Shown here one piece after another: positions 16,602-26,553 of a DNA stretch of 64,000 nucleotides. Each line of letters starts with the position of its first letter. Within the stretch, counting starts at the first letter, position 1. A program made the position numbers and the translations under genes. The notes beneath the pieces were generated by a model. That model was not told where the DNA came from, ran no database searches, and worked only from the letters and a program-made list of their open reading frames with translations. Source of the stretch: Pseudobacteriovorax antillogorgiicola (lineage in GTDB: Bacteria > Bdellovibrionota_B > Oligoflexia > Oligoflexales > Oligoflexaceae); the NCBI RefSeq assembly GCF_900177345.1, contig NZ_FWZT01000001.1:372001-436000 (forward strand), in the 5' to 3' direction.

Positions 16602-16805
16602 GTGAAAAAGCGGGAAACGAAGTCTCGCATGGTTTCCATGCGAATCACTGAAAAGCAATTTCAATATCTTGAGGATGTAGCCAAGCGCATCAGGCGTGAA
16701 ACAGGCTTTCACGTCACCCGTGCGTCAATCATCTTAAAACTGATGGAGTATGGGGTTCCCTACCTAGACCGAGAGTTCCCCCCTGATGACGATCTAAATT
16801 CCTGA
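16602..16805 (+). CDS. small ribbon-helix-helix-like protein
   Basis: A 67-residue basic protein. A short beta-strand-like segment (RMVSMRITEKQF) is followed by two helices (QYLEDVAKRIRRETG and TRASIILKLMEYG), the layout of CopG/Arc ribbon-helix-helix DNA-binding proteins. The GTG start has ACGAGG 5 nt upstream. Its last 12 nt overlap the end of the convergent purF gene. It may be a transcriptional regulator; the target is unknown and no toxin partner is adjacent. Confidence 0.65.
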   Translation: MKKRETKSRMVSMRITEKQFQYLEDVAKRIRRETGFHVTRASIILKLMEYGVPYLDREFPPDDDLNS

Positions 16806-18218
16806 GCGAAGCCCAGGCCCTCGATCATCTGTTGGCTGAGGTTCGATTTCGCGGCCTGTGTCCTCAGGATAGTCGCCATTAAAGCAACCGTAGCAGTAGT
16901 TATGACTATTTGCCGCTCCTAAAGCTTCTTTCAAGCCTTCGATGCTAAGGAATCCTAGGGAGTCAGCCCCGATAAAGTCTCTCATTTCCTCAACATCACG
17001 TTGGGCTGCTAGAAGCTGACTTCTTTCCGGAGTATCAACACCGAAGTAACACGAGTGCGTAATCGGTGGAGAACCGAGCCGCATATGGATCTCTCGAGCA
17101 CCCGCTTGTCGAATCATCCTAAGAATTTTTACAGATGTTGTCCCTCGAACTAGGGAATCATCAACGACAATCACTCGCTTATCCTTGAGGCAAGACATGA
17201 CCGGATTGAGCTTCAGCTTGACCCCAAAATCTCTTATGGACTGCGAAGGCTCAATAAATGTGCGTCCCACATAGTGATTTCGGACCAGACCAAGTTCCAT
17301 AGGAAGACCCGTCTGATTGCCATACCCAAGAGCCATAGGCACTCCTGAATCTGGTACAGCAATGACAACATCAGCATCTACATGAGATTCCCGAGCAAGT
17401 ATTGCTCCCATCTTCTTGCGAAGCTCATAGATTTCCTCGTTGAAAATCTGGCTATCCGGTCTGGCAAAATAAATGGGTTCGAATGAACAAAACGCCTTGC
17501 GACTCGACTCAACTGGAAAGTAAGACTTCACTGAGCCATCGTTATGAATCTCAACCACTTCCCCTGGTGCAATCTCACGCTCAAATTCAGCATCGATCAG
17601 ATCGAGAGCACAGGTTTCACTCACCACAACGACAGCTTCTCCACGACGCCCGAGTACTAGAGGGCGAAACCCAAAAGGATCGCGAAGGGCGAAGAGCCTG
17701 TCCTTCGTAAGAAGGAGTAAAGAGTATGCACCTTTGACCACCTTCATCACTTCGATGATCCTCTCCAATATGGACTCCTCATTGCTTCTCGCTAGGAGGT
17801 GCATGAAAATTTCCGTATCCGAAGTGGATTGAAATATGCTGCCTGATTTTTCGAGATCTTTCCTCAATTGAGAGGCATTGGTGAGATTTCCGTTGTGGGC
17901 AATGGCTAAGGAGCCGATCGCTGTATTAAATGAAAAAGGCTGGATATTTTGGACCATCTTCCCACCCGCAGTTGAGTAGCGATTGTGCCCAATTCCAACC
18001 TTTCCTTCTAACTTATCAAGGATGTCCTTGTTGAAGCCATCCCCTACGAGCCCGAACGCTTTATGGCCGGAGAAAGAGCCCTCTTTATTGAGGGTTACTA
18101 TGCCTGCAGCCTCCTGTCCGCGGTGCTGCAGCGCATAAAGGGAGAGGTAGATGAGGTTTGCTGCTTCTTTGTCGCCGACGACACCTACTACCCCGCATTC
18201 TTCGCGGAATCCAGCCAT
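16794..18218 (-). CDS. purF: amidophosphoribosyltransferase PurF
   Basis: A 474-residue enzyme for the first committed step of purine synthesis (PRPP plus glutamine to phosphoribosylamine). The N-terminus MAGFREECGVVG puts the catalytic nucleophile Cys8 after a short propeptide, as in the Bacillus-type enzyme. The Ntn glutaminase domain follows (YALQHRGQEAAGI, GHNRYSTAG, AHNGNLTN). The C-terminal phosphoribosyltransferase domain has VIVVDDSLVRGTTS, and a Cys-containing tail NYCYGCFNGDYP could ligate an Fe-S cluster with other cysteines. It starts 15 nt after the sdhB stop codon, so it may be co-transcribed with sdhCAB. Confidence 0.97.
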   Translation of the reverse strand: MAGFREECGVVGVVGDKEAANLIYLSLYALQHRGQEAAGIVTLNKEGSFSGHKAFGLVGDGFNKDILDKLEGKVGIGHNRYSTAGGKMVQNIQPFSFNTAIGSLAIAHNGNLTNASQLRKDLEKSGSIFQSTSDTEIFMHLLARSNEESILERIIEVMKVVKGAYSLLLLTKDRLFALRDPFGFRPLVLGRRGEAVVVVSETCALDLIDAEFEREIAPGEVVEIHNDGSVKSYFPVESSRKAFCSFEPIYFARPDSQIFNEEIYELRKKMGAILARESHVDADVVIAVPDSGVPMALGYGNQTGLPMELGLVRNHYVGRTFIEPSQSIRDFGVKLKLNPVMSCLKDKRVIVVDDSLVRGTTSVKILRMIRQAGAREIHMRLGSPPITHSCYFGVDTPERSQLLAAQRDVEEMRDFIGADSLGFLSIEGLKEALGAANSHNYCYGCFNGDYPEDTGREIEPQPTDDRGPGLRSGI

Positions 18219-18233
18219 ATGTAGCTCCCGGAT

Positions 18234-18983
18234 TTAATCCTTACTGGTTAAACCGGCCTTTAAATACTCCCGATTCATCTTAGCGATGAAGTCAACAGAA
18301 ATACCCTTCGGACAAGCCGCTTCGCACTCAAATTGATTGGTACAATTGCCAAAGCCTTCTTTGTCCATTGTTTCTACCATGTTGAGAACCCTACGAGTAC
18401 GTTCTGGTTGACCTTGAGGGAGCGTGGCCAAGTGTGAAACTTTCGCAGCGACAAATAACATCGCAGACGCGTTCTTGCAAGAGGCAACACAGGCGCCACA
18501 GCCAATACACTCCGCTGCATCCATTGCTTGATCTGCACTCTCCTTAGGAATGGGTAAGGCATTGGCATCTGGAACACCGCCGGTGCTTATGGTCACGTAC
18601 CCACCCGATTGAATAATGCGATCGAAGGCACCGCGATCCACCATCAAATCTTTGATAATAGGGAAAGCCTTTGCCCGCCAAGGCTCTATGAAGATCTCAT
18701 CGCCATCCTTAAAGCTGCGCATATGGAGCTGGCAAGTCGTGGTGCCTCGATCCGGACCATGGGCCACCCCATTGATAACCATCGAGCAGGCACCGCATAT
18801 TCCTTCCCGGCAGTCGTGATCGAAGGTGATTGGTTCAATCCCCTTCTCAATCAACTCTTCGTTCACTTGATCCAACATTTCGAGAAAGGAGCTATGCTCA
18901 GAAATGTTTGACGCCTTGTAAGTTTCTAGCTTGCCTTTATCGTTGGCAGATTTTTGTCTCCAAACGTGTAGCGTGAGGTTCAT
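18234..18983 (-). CDS. sdhB: succinate dehydrogenase / fumarate reductase iron-sulfur subunit
   Basis: A 249-residue electron-transfer subunit. The N-terminal ferredoxin domain carries the [2Fe-2S] ligands in [15 protein letters not shown] and TTTCQLHM. The C-terminal domain carries [12 protein letters not shown] and [11 protein letters not shown] for the [4Fe-4S] and [3Fe-4S] centres. It works on the cytoplasmic face of the inner membrane with SdhA and the SdhC anchor. Its start overlaps the SdhA stop by 1 nt. Direction of catalysis (succinate oxidation or fumarate reduction) cannot be read from sequence. Confidence 0.97.
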   Translation of the reverse strand: MNLTLHVWRQKSANDKGKLETYKASNISEHSSFLEMLDQVNEELIEKGIEPITFDHDCREGICGACSMVINGVAHGPDRGTTTCQLHMRSFKDGDEIFIEPWRAKAFPIIKDLMVDRGAFDRIIQSGGYVTISTGGVPDANALPIPKESADQAMDAAECIGCGACVASCKNASAMLFVAAKVSHLATLPQGQPERTRRVLNMVETMDKEGFGNCTNQFECEAACPKGISVDFIAKMNREYLKAGLTSKD

Positions 18984-20896
18984 TACTTGTAACTCCTTGT
19001 GGCTAGCTTGACGTTTTCAAATTCAAGTTGTTCTTTATGGCGAACAGGTTCTTGCCCCTCTCCCTTGTATTCCCAGACAGCAGCGTGAGCAAATTGATCG
19101 TCGTGACGAAGAGCTTCCCCTTCTTCTGTTTGGTGTTCTTCTCGGAAGTGACCACCACAAGACTCTTCACGAGCCAATGCGTCTCGACACATCAACTCTC
19201 CGTGCTCAAGGAAGTCTGCAACTCGTCCTGCTTTTTCCAAAGATTGGTTAGTGCAGTCTCCATCACCGAGCACGCGAACGTTTTGCCAGAACTCTTCTTT
19301 GATAGCCGGGATCTTTTGAATCGCTTCTTCGAGCCCAGCCTTATTGCGGGCCATACCACACTTATCCCACATCATCTTGCCAAGCTCTTTATGAAATGAA
19401 TCAACACTCCGCTTGCCATTGATGTTTAGAAGTTTTTTAGTTTTTTCGGTAACCTCTTTCTCGACTTGCTTGAATTCGGGGCGATCTGTATCGACCTTAT
19501 CTAGCTTGTGATTGGCTAGGTAATTGGCGATGGTGTAAGGGATCACAAAATAGCCATCCGCGAGACCTTGCATCAAAGCGCTTGCCCCCAAGCGGTTTGC
19601 ACCGTGATCTGAGAAGTTAGCTTCACCGAGAACGTGCAAACCTGGAATGGTACTCATGAGGTTATAGTCGACCCAGAGTCCACCCATTGTATAGTGGACC
19701 GCAGGAAATATCCGCATCGGGACCTGATAAGGATTCTCTGCGGTAATCTTTTCGTACATTTGGAATAAGTTGCCGTACTTCTGCCGGATCGTATCTTCAC
19801 CGTCGCGCTTGATCGCATCAGCAAAGTCGAGATAGACACCAAGGCCCGTTTCGCCAACACCATTGCCAGCATCGCAAGCTTCCTTGGCACTTCGAGACGC
19901 GATATCGCGAGGACTCAAGTTTCCAAAGCTTGGATATTTTCGTTCCAAGTAGTAATCCCGTTCTGACTCTGGAATGTCCCCAGGTGCCCGCTTGTCTCCT
20001 TGTTTCTTTGGCACCCACACGCGCCCATCATTCCTTAGAGACTCCGACATCAAAGTCAGTTTCGATTGATGGTCACCACTCACCGGAATACATGTAGGGT
20101 GAATCTGGGTGTAGCATGGATTGGCAAAGCCAGCACCTTTCTTGTAAGCGCGGAAAGCCGCAGTTACGTTGCAACCTTTCGCATTGGTTGAGAGGTAAAA
20201 GACATTCCCATACCCGCCCGTCGCAAGAACTACAGCTTCTGCTGCGTAAGACGATATTTTACCGGTTGTCATATCGCGAACAACGACACCTCGTGCTTGG
20301 CCATCAACCAAAACGAGATCCAACATTTCCGTTCGGGGAAACATCTTAACCTTACCAGCACCAACTTGCTTGCTTAGCGCGGAATATGCACCCAATAGAA
20401 GCTGCTGCCCCGTTTGGCCACGAGCGTAGAAGGTCCGAGACACTTGAGCGCCTCCAAAGGAGCGGTTCGCTAGTAGACCGCCATATTCCCGAGCAAAGGG
20501 AACGCCCTGGGCCACGCACTGGTCAATAATATCCACTGACACCTGAGCAAGACGATAAACGTTGGCCTCGCGAGACCTGAAATCGCCACCTTTTACCGTG
20601 TCGTAGAAAAGTCGAAAGACGCTGTCTCCGTCTCCCTGATAGTTTTTGGCTGCGTTGATTCCGCCTTGAGCCGCAATACTGTGAGCTCTTCGCGGGCTAT
20701 CTTGATAGCAGAAGTTATAAACCTCGTAGCCTAGCTCTGAGAGAGTCGCAGCAGCCGAGGCTCCTGCAAGGCCTGTACCCACGACAATCACACGATATTT
20801 TCTCTTGTTTGCTGGGTTCACCAACTTCATTTCGAATTTATGCTTTTCCCACTTCTCTGCAATGGGTCCACTTGGGATTTTAGCATCTAGTTGCAT
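18983..20896 (-). CDS. sdhA: succinate dehydrogenase / fumarate reductase flavoprotein subunit
   Basis: A 637-residue catalytic subunit. It shows the FAD-binding [20 protein letters not shown], the [12 protein letters not shown] block with the His that covalently binds FAD in this family, [20 protein letters not shown] in the active site, and [20 protein letters not shown]. It belongs to the sdhCAB type with a single cytochrome b anchor seen in Bacteroidetes, Bdellovibrio-like and other lineages. It lies 41 nt after sdhC and is coupled to sdhB. Confidence 0.97.
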   Translation of the reverse strand: MQLDAKIPSGPIAEKWEKHKFEMKLVNPANKRKYRVIVVGTGLAGASAAATLSELGYEVYNFCYQDSPRRAHSIAAQGGINAAKNYQGDGDSVFRLFYDTVKGGDFRSREANVYRLAQVSVDIIDQCVAQGVPFAREYGGLLANRSFGGAQVSRTFYARGQTGQQLLLGAYSALSKQVGAGKVKMFPRTEMLDLVLVDGQARGVVVRDMTTGKISSYAAEAVVLATGGYGNVFYLSTNAKGCNVTAAFRAYKKGAGFANPCYTQIHPTCIPVSGDHQSKLTLMSESLRNDGRVWVPKKQGDKRAPGDIPESERDYYLERKYPSFGNLSPRDIASRSAKEACDAGNGVGETGLGVYLDFADAIKRDGEDTIRQKYGNLFQMYEKITAENPYQVPMRIFPAVHYTMGGLWVDYNLMSTIPGLHVLGEANFSDHGANRLGASALMQGLADGYFVIPYTIANYLANHKLDKVDTDRPEFKQVEKEVTEKTKKLLNINGKRSVDSFHKELGKMMWDKCGMARNKAGLEEAIQKIPAIKEEFWQNVRVLGDGDCTNQSLEKAGRVADFLEHGELMCRDALAREESCGGHFREEHQTEEGEALRHDDQFAHAAVWEYKGEGQEPVRHKEQLEFENVKLATRSYK

Positions 20897-20937
20897 GTCG
20901 ACTCCTTTTGCGTTCTTTGCAATGACTTCTTATCGGT

Positions 20938-21615
20938 TTACTTGACAATACCCAAGAGCACAGCGAGCGGAATACTGACGCCAGCGAGTGCTACGAGCCA
21001 ACCGATCGAAGGGGGAACTAAGTTGATGAATGTACGATATTTGGGATGATTGAGACCCAGCGACTGAAACATACTCTTCGATCCGTGGCTGAGATGTATT
21101 CCCACTAGTATCACAGCGGCCATATAGAAAACTGACAATAAAGGTTGCTGGAAGCCTGCAACAACCATGGTGTAGACATCATCGCGACCCATGCTATCTA
21201 CATAAGGCCCATCGTAGGCGACAACACGCCAGGTAAAGTGAGCCAAATGAAAGATGACGAAGGCAAGAATGATCATGCCAGTTTGCGGCATGAAACGGGA
21301 CGCGAATGACGCTTGAATTGTATTGCCCTTTGCATAGCCCTGCGGGCGGGCGCTCTTGTTGGCCGCAGTGAGGCGAATCGCGGTAACAATGTGAATCGCA
21401 AACATGGCCACAAGACCTAACCGAGCGATCCAAAGCCCGCCAAAGGGAATTTCCCTCAGAGCGATCGCATAATTGTTCATCGCATCCTGACCAGCGAATA
21501 ATGTGAGATTGCCGAGGATGTGAACGATGAAAAAGCCATAAACCCCCAGCCCGGTGATTGCCATAAGGTACTTTGAACCTAGTGACGAACGAAAAAAGTG
21601 TAGCATCCAGCTCAT
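20938..21615 (-). CDS. sdhC: succinate dehydrogenase cytochrome b subunit, single anchor type
   Basis: A 225-residue protein with about five membrane helices that anchors SdhAB and passes electrons to quinone. The helices include ITGLGVYGFFIVHILGNLTL, ARLGLVAMFAIHIVTAIRLT, MIILAFVIFHLAHFTWRV and a C-terminal WLVALAGVSIPLAVLLGIV. Several helix His residues (HILGN, HIVTA, HLAHF, GIHLSHG) can ligate two b hemes, as in the B. subtilis-type anchor. No separate sdhD is present, as expected for this type. It is the first gene of sdhC-sdhA-sdhB; the promoter probably lies in 21616-21806, where no clear element was seen. Confidence 0.93.
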   Translation of the reverse strand: MSWMLHFFRSSLGSKYLMAITGLGVYGFFIVHILGNLTLFAGQDAMNNYAIALREIPFGGLWIARLGLVAMFAIHIVTAIRLTAANKSARPQGYAKGNTIQASFASRFMPQTGMIILAFVIFHLAHFTWRVVAYDGPYVDSMGRDDVYTMVVAGFQQPLLSVFYMAAVILVGIHLSHGSKSMFQSLGLNHPKYRTFINLVPPSIGWLVALAGVSIPLAVLLGIVK

Positions 21616-21806
21616 AAATGATGTCTCCGCACGGAAATAAACATAGTCGCAAAACGGAATTAACCCGCTGTTACTTAACTGATCGGCAAAAGTTTTTCCA
21701 CGATAAAGGCGAAATAGGTGCGGCTATGGCGCACCAAGCTTTGACAAGATAACATGAAAAGAAGATTAAGCATATAGAGAGGACTGGGGCGGTCCACCCA
21801 CCGCAG

Positions 21807-24377
21807 TTACTGCCGACCTACAGTCACCATTGTCAAGCGATCAGGATCGAGAAGACGGGTTGCGACGCGCATGACATCCTCTGCTTTCACAGAGCGGACA
21901 CGGTCAGAATAAAGCAGGAAGTCATTATAGCCTAGGCCGTAAGCTTCCATCAGAGCCATGGTCATTGCCTGAGCATCGCCCCGCTGCATCTCGGATTCGT
22001 GGGAGCCAATCAGATAGTTTTTGGCTCGATCTATTTCATCGGCGGACGAAAGTTCTTTGCCAATAGTCATAAACTCACGACGAAGCTCCTGTAGAGCTTG
22101 ATCGACCTTCCTAGGGGCGCAAGCCATGTAAGCTCCAAAAGCTCCTTTATGACGACCATATGTGAGCATTGGCGTCACCGTGTAGGCAAGACTTTCCTTG
22201 TCCCTTAAGTTGACAAAAAAGCGTCCCCCGCTTCCGCCAAGGATGGTAGATAGTACATCTAAGGCACATCGGTCGGGATCATCCCAGCTCAACCCAGCTC
22301 CACCATAAACAATATGAGTTTGCTCCTTATCAGCCTCAATCTTGGCATGCTCTGAAACCACCTCGAAGTCTTTAGCAGGGTAAAGGCTACGGCGACCGGC
22401 CTGAGGTTCCCAAGAATCGAAAAGCTCTCGGACTAAATCTTCAACCTCCTCTTCGGGAAGATCACCTACCGCACCCACCACCCAAGGGCCTTGATCACGA
22501 AAACTTTGAAAGTCGCTGACTAAGGCTGATGGAGTCATTGCTGACACTGAATCCCAGCTACCATAGAGTGGATAGCGATAGGGGTGATCGCCAAAGACTC
22601 TTTCTTGAAACCGTCGCACAGCAAGACTTGCAGGAGAATCCTGTTCGGACCTCATATCATCTTGGATCTCAAGTTTGGTAATTTCCCATTGCCTCTCAGG
22701 GAATACCGGATGCAGAAGACAGTCGCGCCAAATTTTCGCCATATGGTGAACGTGATCCGAGAAACACTGAAGCTTGATGCCAAGACTGTCCTTCCCCGAG
22801 AAACCAGCCATTACAGCGCCGTTACTTTCAATCTCTTCGATGATCTCTTCGTAGCTTGCAGACTTGGATGCGCAGGTTAATAAGTTCGCAAAGCAGTTTT
22901 GGATCCCCGGATTAGAGCCATCAGCCCGCAAACCACCTTCTGTCACGGCCACAAGATTGAAAAGCGATGGACCGGCATGACGTCTGTAGACCAGTTTTAA
23001 ACCTGGCTTGATATCTAGAATCGTGGGTCCAAGCTTCTTACTAACTGAATTGACAACCGCCGAAGGAGCAGCCTCCTTGAGATCTCCAGTTCCGGACGTG
23101 AAGCCCTTGATATAAGCCTGCCGCACATTCTCTTCCGCCAGTGTCATGCCTTTAGGAACAATAGCCACAAGAACTGCCTGGTCCCGCTTTAGCCAGCCAT
23201 TAATAGCATTCGTAACTGAATCACTACTCGCATGCAAAACCTTTGCTTCATAGACCACATCATACTGGGTTTTGTGACTGGTGCTAAGACTGAAGCCGAG
23301 GGAGCGCGCTTGACCATTGACTGTTTCCTCTTGATAGAGCTGATCAGCTCTCAGGTTTGTAATCGCCCGACTTAACTCGCGGCTGGTCACTGGCTCGACA
23401 GCTTTCAAACGACCTAATTGCTCCGCAAGGCTAGAAATGCACTCTAAAATTTTACTAGGTTCGGGAATCGCACTCACACCAAATATCCCACCGAACTTAG
23501 GACTATAAAGCGAGCAGCCCACGGAACTTGCAACACCTTGCTCATCCCGAAGCTTGCGAGTTAAACGTGACGAGTCTCCAGCCCCTAGGGCAAAAGCAGC
23601 GAGATCCAGATCCACGTGATCAGGGTGTTCCATCGCAGGCCCCGGGTAGGCAATTTCAATCCTAGGCTGTGCATATTCACCTTCGATTAGATGAACAGGA
23701 ATTGTAGACGGATGAGAGCAATTGAGGGGAATTTCCACATGAGGCGCTTGCCCTTCAACTTTGCCAAACAGGCTCTTGATGGCTTCATAAATCTCTGCCG
23801 TATCAACATCACCGGTTACAACCACCTTCATGTTGTTCGGCTGATACCATCGCTGATGAAAGCCCTTCACTTTATCACGATCAAACCCTGAAACTGATTC
23901 CACTGTGCCAATGATCGGCCTGGCCGCGGGGCTCCCTTGGTACAGCTCTTCGAATACCTTGCGGCCCAACTGGTTGCCAGGATTGTCGAGACCTTGCCGG
24001 ATTTCTTCTAGGATGACTTCCTTTTCACGGGTCAACTCGTCTTCATCAAAGGCACTGTTAAAAACTGCATCAGCAAGAAGCTCAAGCCCCTTCCGCCAAT
24101 GTTCCGTGGTCAGGGTTAGGTAGAATACCGTGTGATCGAAGGTGGTGAAAGCATTGATATCGCCACCGTAACTTTCGACGAGACGCGAGATTTCGCCAAC
24201 TCCATGGGCCTCTGTTCCCTTGAAGAGCATGTGCTCAAGAACATGAGCCATCCCATATTCGTCAGGTTGTTCGTGAATCGAGCCAGCTCCCACCCAACAC
24301 TGAATGGCTACCATTCGTGAAAAGTGGGTTTCCTTGATTGCAACTTCAGTTCCGTTGCTAAGCTTTCTGTGGAGCAT
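21807..24377 (-). CDS. M16-family metallopeptidase, fused two-unit form
   Basis: An 856-residue zinc peptidase made of two consecutive M16 units. The first has the inverted zinc motif HVLEH at 45-49 within AHVLEHMLFKGTE, and the third-ligand block EKEVILEEIRQ. The second unit (from about 440) lacks HxxEH but keeps the substrate-side AYTVTPMLTYGRHKGAFGAY. This pattern of an active plus an inactive half is normal for fused members. No signal peptide is seen, so location is probably cytoplasmic. Substrates are unknown. It starts 19 nt after the outer-membrane protein gene on the same strand. Confidence 0.92.
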   Translation of the reverse strand: MLHRKLSNGTEVAIKETHFSRMVAIQCWVGAGSIHEQPDEYGMAHVLEHMLFKGTEAHGVGEISRLVESYGGDINAFTTFDHTVFYLTLTTEHWRKGLELLADAVFNSAFDEDELTREKEVILEEIRQGLDNPGNQLGRKVFEELYQGSPAARPIIGTVESVSGFDRDKVKGFHQRWYQPNNMKVVVTGDVDTAEIYEAIKSLFGKVEGQAPHVEIPLNCSHPSTIPVHLIEGEYAQPRIEIAYPGPAMEHPDHVDLDLAAFALGAGDSSRLTRKLRDEQGVASSVGCSLYSPKFGGIFGVSAIPEPSKILECISSLAEQLGRLKAVEPVTSRELSRAITNLRADQLYQEETVNGQARSLGFSLSTSHKTQYDVVYEAKVLHASSDSVTNAINGWLKRDQAVLVAIVPKGMTLAEENVRQAYIKGFTSGTGDLKEAAPSAVVNSVSKKLGPTILDIKPGLKLVYRRHAGPSLFNLVAVTEGGLRADGSNPGIQNCFANLLTCASKSASYEEIIEEIESNGAVMAGFSGKDSLGIKLQCFSDHVHHMAKIWRDCLLHPVFPERQWEITKLEIQDDMRSEQDSPASLAVRRFQERVFGDHPYRYPLYGSWDSVSAMTPSALVSDFQSFRDQGPWVVGAVGDLPEEEVEDLVRELFDSWEPQAGRRSLYPAKDFEVVSEHAKIEADKEQTHIVYGGAGLSWDDPDRCALDVLSTILGGSGGRFFVNLRDKESLAYTVTPMLTYGRHKGAFGAYMACAPRKVDQALQELRREFMTIGKELSSADEIDRAKNYLIGSHESEMQRGDAQAMTMALMEAYGLGYNDFLLYSDRVRSVKAEDVMRVATRLLDPDRLTMVTVGRQ

Positions 24378-24396
24378 ACTTATCCATTCTTAGCCA

Positions 24397-25368
24397 CTAG
24401 ATCTTCATGAACACTTGCAGCGTGAGAGCAGACTGTAAATCGCTGTAATTCATGTGGGGTTGAGAAACCGTGTACACGAATGAGTAGTCTTTTTGATAAA
24501 CACCGATACTGCCTGCAATGCTGCTACGACGCTCATCGTCGCCTACCGTAGTTCCAAAATTTGTGGCCACTTTTAAGAGATTATATACGGTTGCTTTTCC
24601 GCCCAAAAATACCATTTTTTCTGGGGATTGTAGACCCTTTAAGGAAGACTCATCTAACTCCAGCCCCGGAATCGCTACAAGCGAGCCTTCAAAGTCCTTC
24701 ACCCTTTCTCGTTGCCGGTAGTCCGCATGCAAGGAGACTAGGTTTTCGATCATATCCCAGGAGAGACCTGCCTTATAGAATCGAGGAGCAAAGGCCTGGA
24801 CTTTGTCATTATTGAGGTTTTGGGCCGACAACCCCACTCGTAGTGAGCGTGCTAGGTATGCCACTGCCCCTACACCGAGGGATAAGCCATCAACGACTTT
24901 CTGCTGTTCTAATTCCGGCTCAAGTCCTTCGACATAGTAGCCTGCGATACCGACAGCAAACCACCTAAAAGGATAAGCCACCCCGAGCGAGGCACGCTTT
25001 AGAACGCGGCTATCCCGGCTAAGTGGGTCAACAAATGAATCGTTGGCATCTCCTTGAAAACCAACATAAGACGCACCCGCAGCATACTGAGACGTCTTAC
25101 CATCGACTATTCCTAAACGGTAATAATCTCGCCCCTCGGTAGGCCAGTGATAACTTGCGGAGACCGAGTACTCACGATCGAGGACTAGCAATGCAGGATT
25201 GATGTAAATAGCGTCGATCCCTGTAGCCTGAGCTACACCTGCATTCATGACCCCAAGAGTCGAAGAGCCAGCTAACTCGTATTCATCCGGTATTCTAAAG
25301 TCTCTCTCGACCCCATGGCAGGGCGAGCTTAGGGCCCCCATCAAGGACACCCGAGCAATCCACTTCAC
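24397..25368 (-). CDS. predicted outer-membrane beta-barrel protein (PorV/FadL-like repeats)
   Basis: A 323-residue protein. The start is set at a GTG because AAGGAGG lies 5 nt upstream and the product then begins with a signal peptide (KWIARVSLMGALSSPCHG); a longer frame exists but lacks these features. The mature part has alternating amphipathic strands. GVMNAGVAQATGIDAIYINP, SASYHW, AAGASYVGF, SLGVGAVAYLARSLRVGLSA and a C-terminal strand ending LTLQVFMKI resemble PorV/PorQ/FadL-type barrels. Ligand and role are unknown. It lies between yajC and the M16 peptidase on the same strand. Confidence 0.75.
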   Translation of the reverse strand: MKWIARVSLMGALSSPCHGVERDFRIPDEYELAGSSTLGVMNAGVAQATGIDAIYINPALLVLDREYSVSASYHWPTEGRDYYRLGIVDGKTSQYAAGASYVGFQGDANDSFVDPLSRDSRVLKRASLGVAYPFRWFAVGIAGYYVEGLEPELEQQKVVDGLSLGVGAVAYLARSLRVGLSAQNLNNDKVQAFAPRFYKAGLSWDMIENLVSLHADYRQRERVKDFEGSLVAIPGLELDESSLKGLQSPEKMVFLGGKATVYNLLKVATNFGTTVGDDERRSSIAGSIGVYQKDYSFVYTVSQPHMNYSDLQSALTLQVFMKI

Positions 25369-25438
25369 AGAAACCTCCTTACAGATAGAGCTTGTTTCTT
25401 GGGCAATGGACAGCTGGTCCTGGCTTCCCAAGAAACTC

Positions 25439-25795
25439 TTATTTTTTGGCGGCAGCTTTTGGCGAGAGACTCACAACGTGATGTTTTTGAATCTTCAGCT
25501 GATTGTTGGCGCCCGCGTCGATCGTCACAAACGCGTCCGAGACAGCCTTGATACGACCGATAATCCCACCAGTTGTGACAACTTCATCTCCAGACTTTAG
25601 GTTCTGAAGCAGCTCTTGGTGCTCTTTTTGTTTTTTCTGCTGAGGCCGAATCATAAATAAGTACATGATCACAAGGATCATTGCAGGCATCGCCAGCAGT
25701 TCTAACATAGACGGCTCAGCTGCCGCCTTACCTTGTGCGAGGGCCGTTCCAACAAAAAGATTATTAATCATTGACATACTCCAGACAACGGACAT
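25439..25795 (-). CDS. yajC: Sec translocon accessory subunit YajC
   Basis: A 118-residue protein with one helix (LLAMPAMILVIMYLFMIRP) followed by the family signature RPQQKKQKEHQELLQNLKSG and DEVVTTGGIIGRI. YajC associates with SecDF and SecYEG in the inner membrane. The N-terminal about 30 residues before the helix are longer than usual and look signal-like (FVGTALAQG). secD and secF, which often follow, are absent here; an outer-membrane protein gene follows instead. Confidence 0.93.
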   Translation of the reverse strand: MSVVWSMSMINNLFVGTALAQGKAAAEPSMLELLAMPAMILVIMYLFMIRPQQKKQKEHQELLQNLKSGDEVVTTGGIIGRIKAVSDAFVTIDAGANNQLKIQKHHVVSLSPKAAAKK

Positions 25796-25828
25796 TTTGA
25801 TTAGCCCACGAATCTACTTTAGTCGAAG

Positions 25829-26410
25829 CTAGTTTGCAACGGCTGACGGCCCTTGCTTAGCAGAGTCAAAATGAGGAGGCTGTAAGTTTTGGTAAGCCAT
25901 GGTTTGAATCTGTAAACGCTCTAGGGGCAACATCTTCGCCAAACTGACTACCATCATAATCTGGCACATGAAACCGGAATAGTAGCTTGCCAAGACAAGG
26001 GCAATACCTGTGATTTCAAGGAACCGTGAAAGGTACTCGGGATGTGCGCAAAAACGGTACGGCCCTGATTCAACTTTCGGCACTCCATAGATGTAGATGC
26101 AGTAGCGAGACCACATACGCCCTAAAGAGTGCATCGACCATGTGCGTAGACTTAAACCCATGAATGTCAGTAAGCACCCTAGGAGCTGACTGACTTGACT
26201 TGGGTCTCGGTCAATCACAAAAAACTCTATGATACCAAGGGGAACAGCTAAAAAGTGCCAGACGTAGAAGCGCCGAAATAAACTTCGGCCTAGCTCCTCA
26301 CCCCCAGCGTGCTTCAAAAAAGGGAGATTCATACGCTGTAATCGAGCTTCAGCCAGTATACTAAGAGCAAACCCTGATACAACGGAACTTGCTAGTAACC
26401 ATGGGGTCAT
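25829..26410 (-). CDS. ICMT/PEMT-like membrane methyltransferase
   Basis: A 193-residue protein with four to five hydrophobic helices. The segment SGPYRFCAHPEYLSRFLEITGIAL matches the isoprenylcysteine carboxyl methyltransferase / phospholipid methyltransferase core (GPYR..RHP.Y). The usual Arg before HP is Ala here (CAHPEY). The upstream LRTWSMHSLGRMWS is also typical. Such bacterial proteins methylate lipids or other hydrophobic substrates; the natural substrate is unknown. It lies 33 nt before yajC and probably shares its transcript. Confidence 0.75.
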   Translation of the reverse strand: MTPWLLASSVVSGFALSILAEARLQRMNLPFLKHAGGEELGRSLFRRFYVWHFLAVPLGIIEFFVIDRDPSQVSQLLGCLLTFMGLSLRTWSMHSLGRMWSRYCIYIYGVPKVESGPYRFCAHPEYLSRFLEITGIALVLASYYSGFMCQIMMVVSLAKMLPLERLQIQTMAYQNLQPPHFDSAKQGPSAVAN

Positions 26411-26430
26411 GGGTACTCCCTCAGTGGATT

Positions 26431-26461
26431 CTATTATACATTTGGACGCTCAGTATAATAG
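26431..26461. promoter_or_regulatory. symmetric divergent promoter / operator candidate
   Basis: A perfect 9-bp inverted repeat, CTATTATAC at 26431-26439 and GTATAATAG at 26453-26461, with a 13-bp spacer. Each arm carries a TATAAT: plus strand at 26454-26459 toward the helicase gene, minus strand at 26433-26438 toward the methyltransferase-yajC genes. It lies in the 143-bp gap between these divergent genes. No good -35 elements were found. Confidence 0.45.
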
Positions 26462-26553
26462 ATTGCCATAAAGAGCTAGTGCACGAAAACCCTCTTTCAA
26501 AAAAAACCGGTTCCGCGTATGAAGCCCAATGCAACGAGCAGTCGGAGGATTTG

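Noticed and set aside
26389-26553. Longer N-terminus for the UvrD/Rep helicase
   Set aside because: The extra 55 residues do not resemble the family and the region holds the divergent promoter; GGAGG precedes the ATG at 26554.
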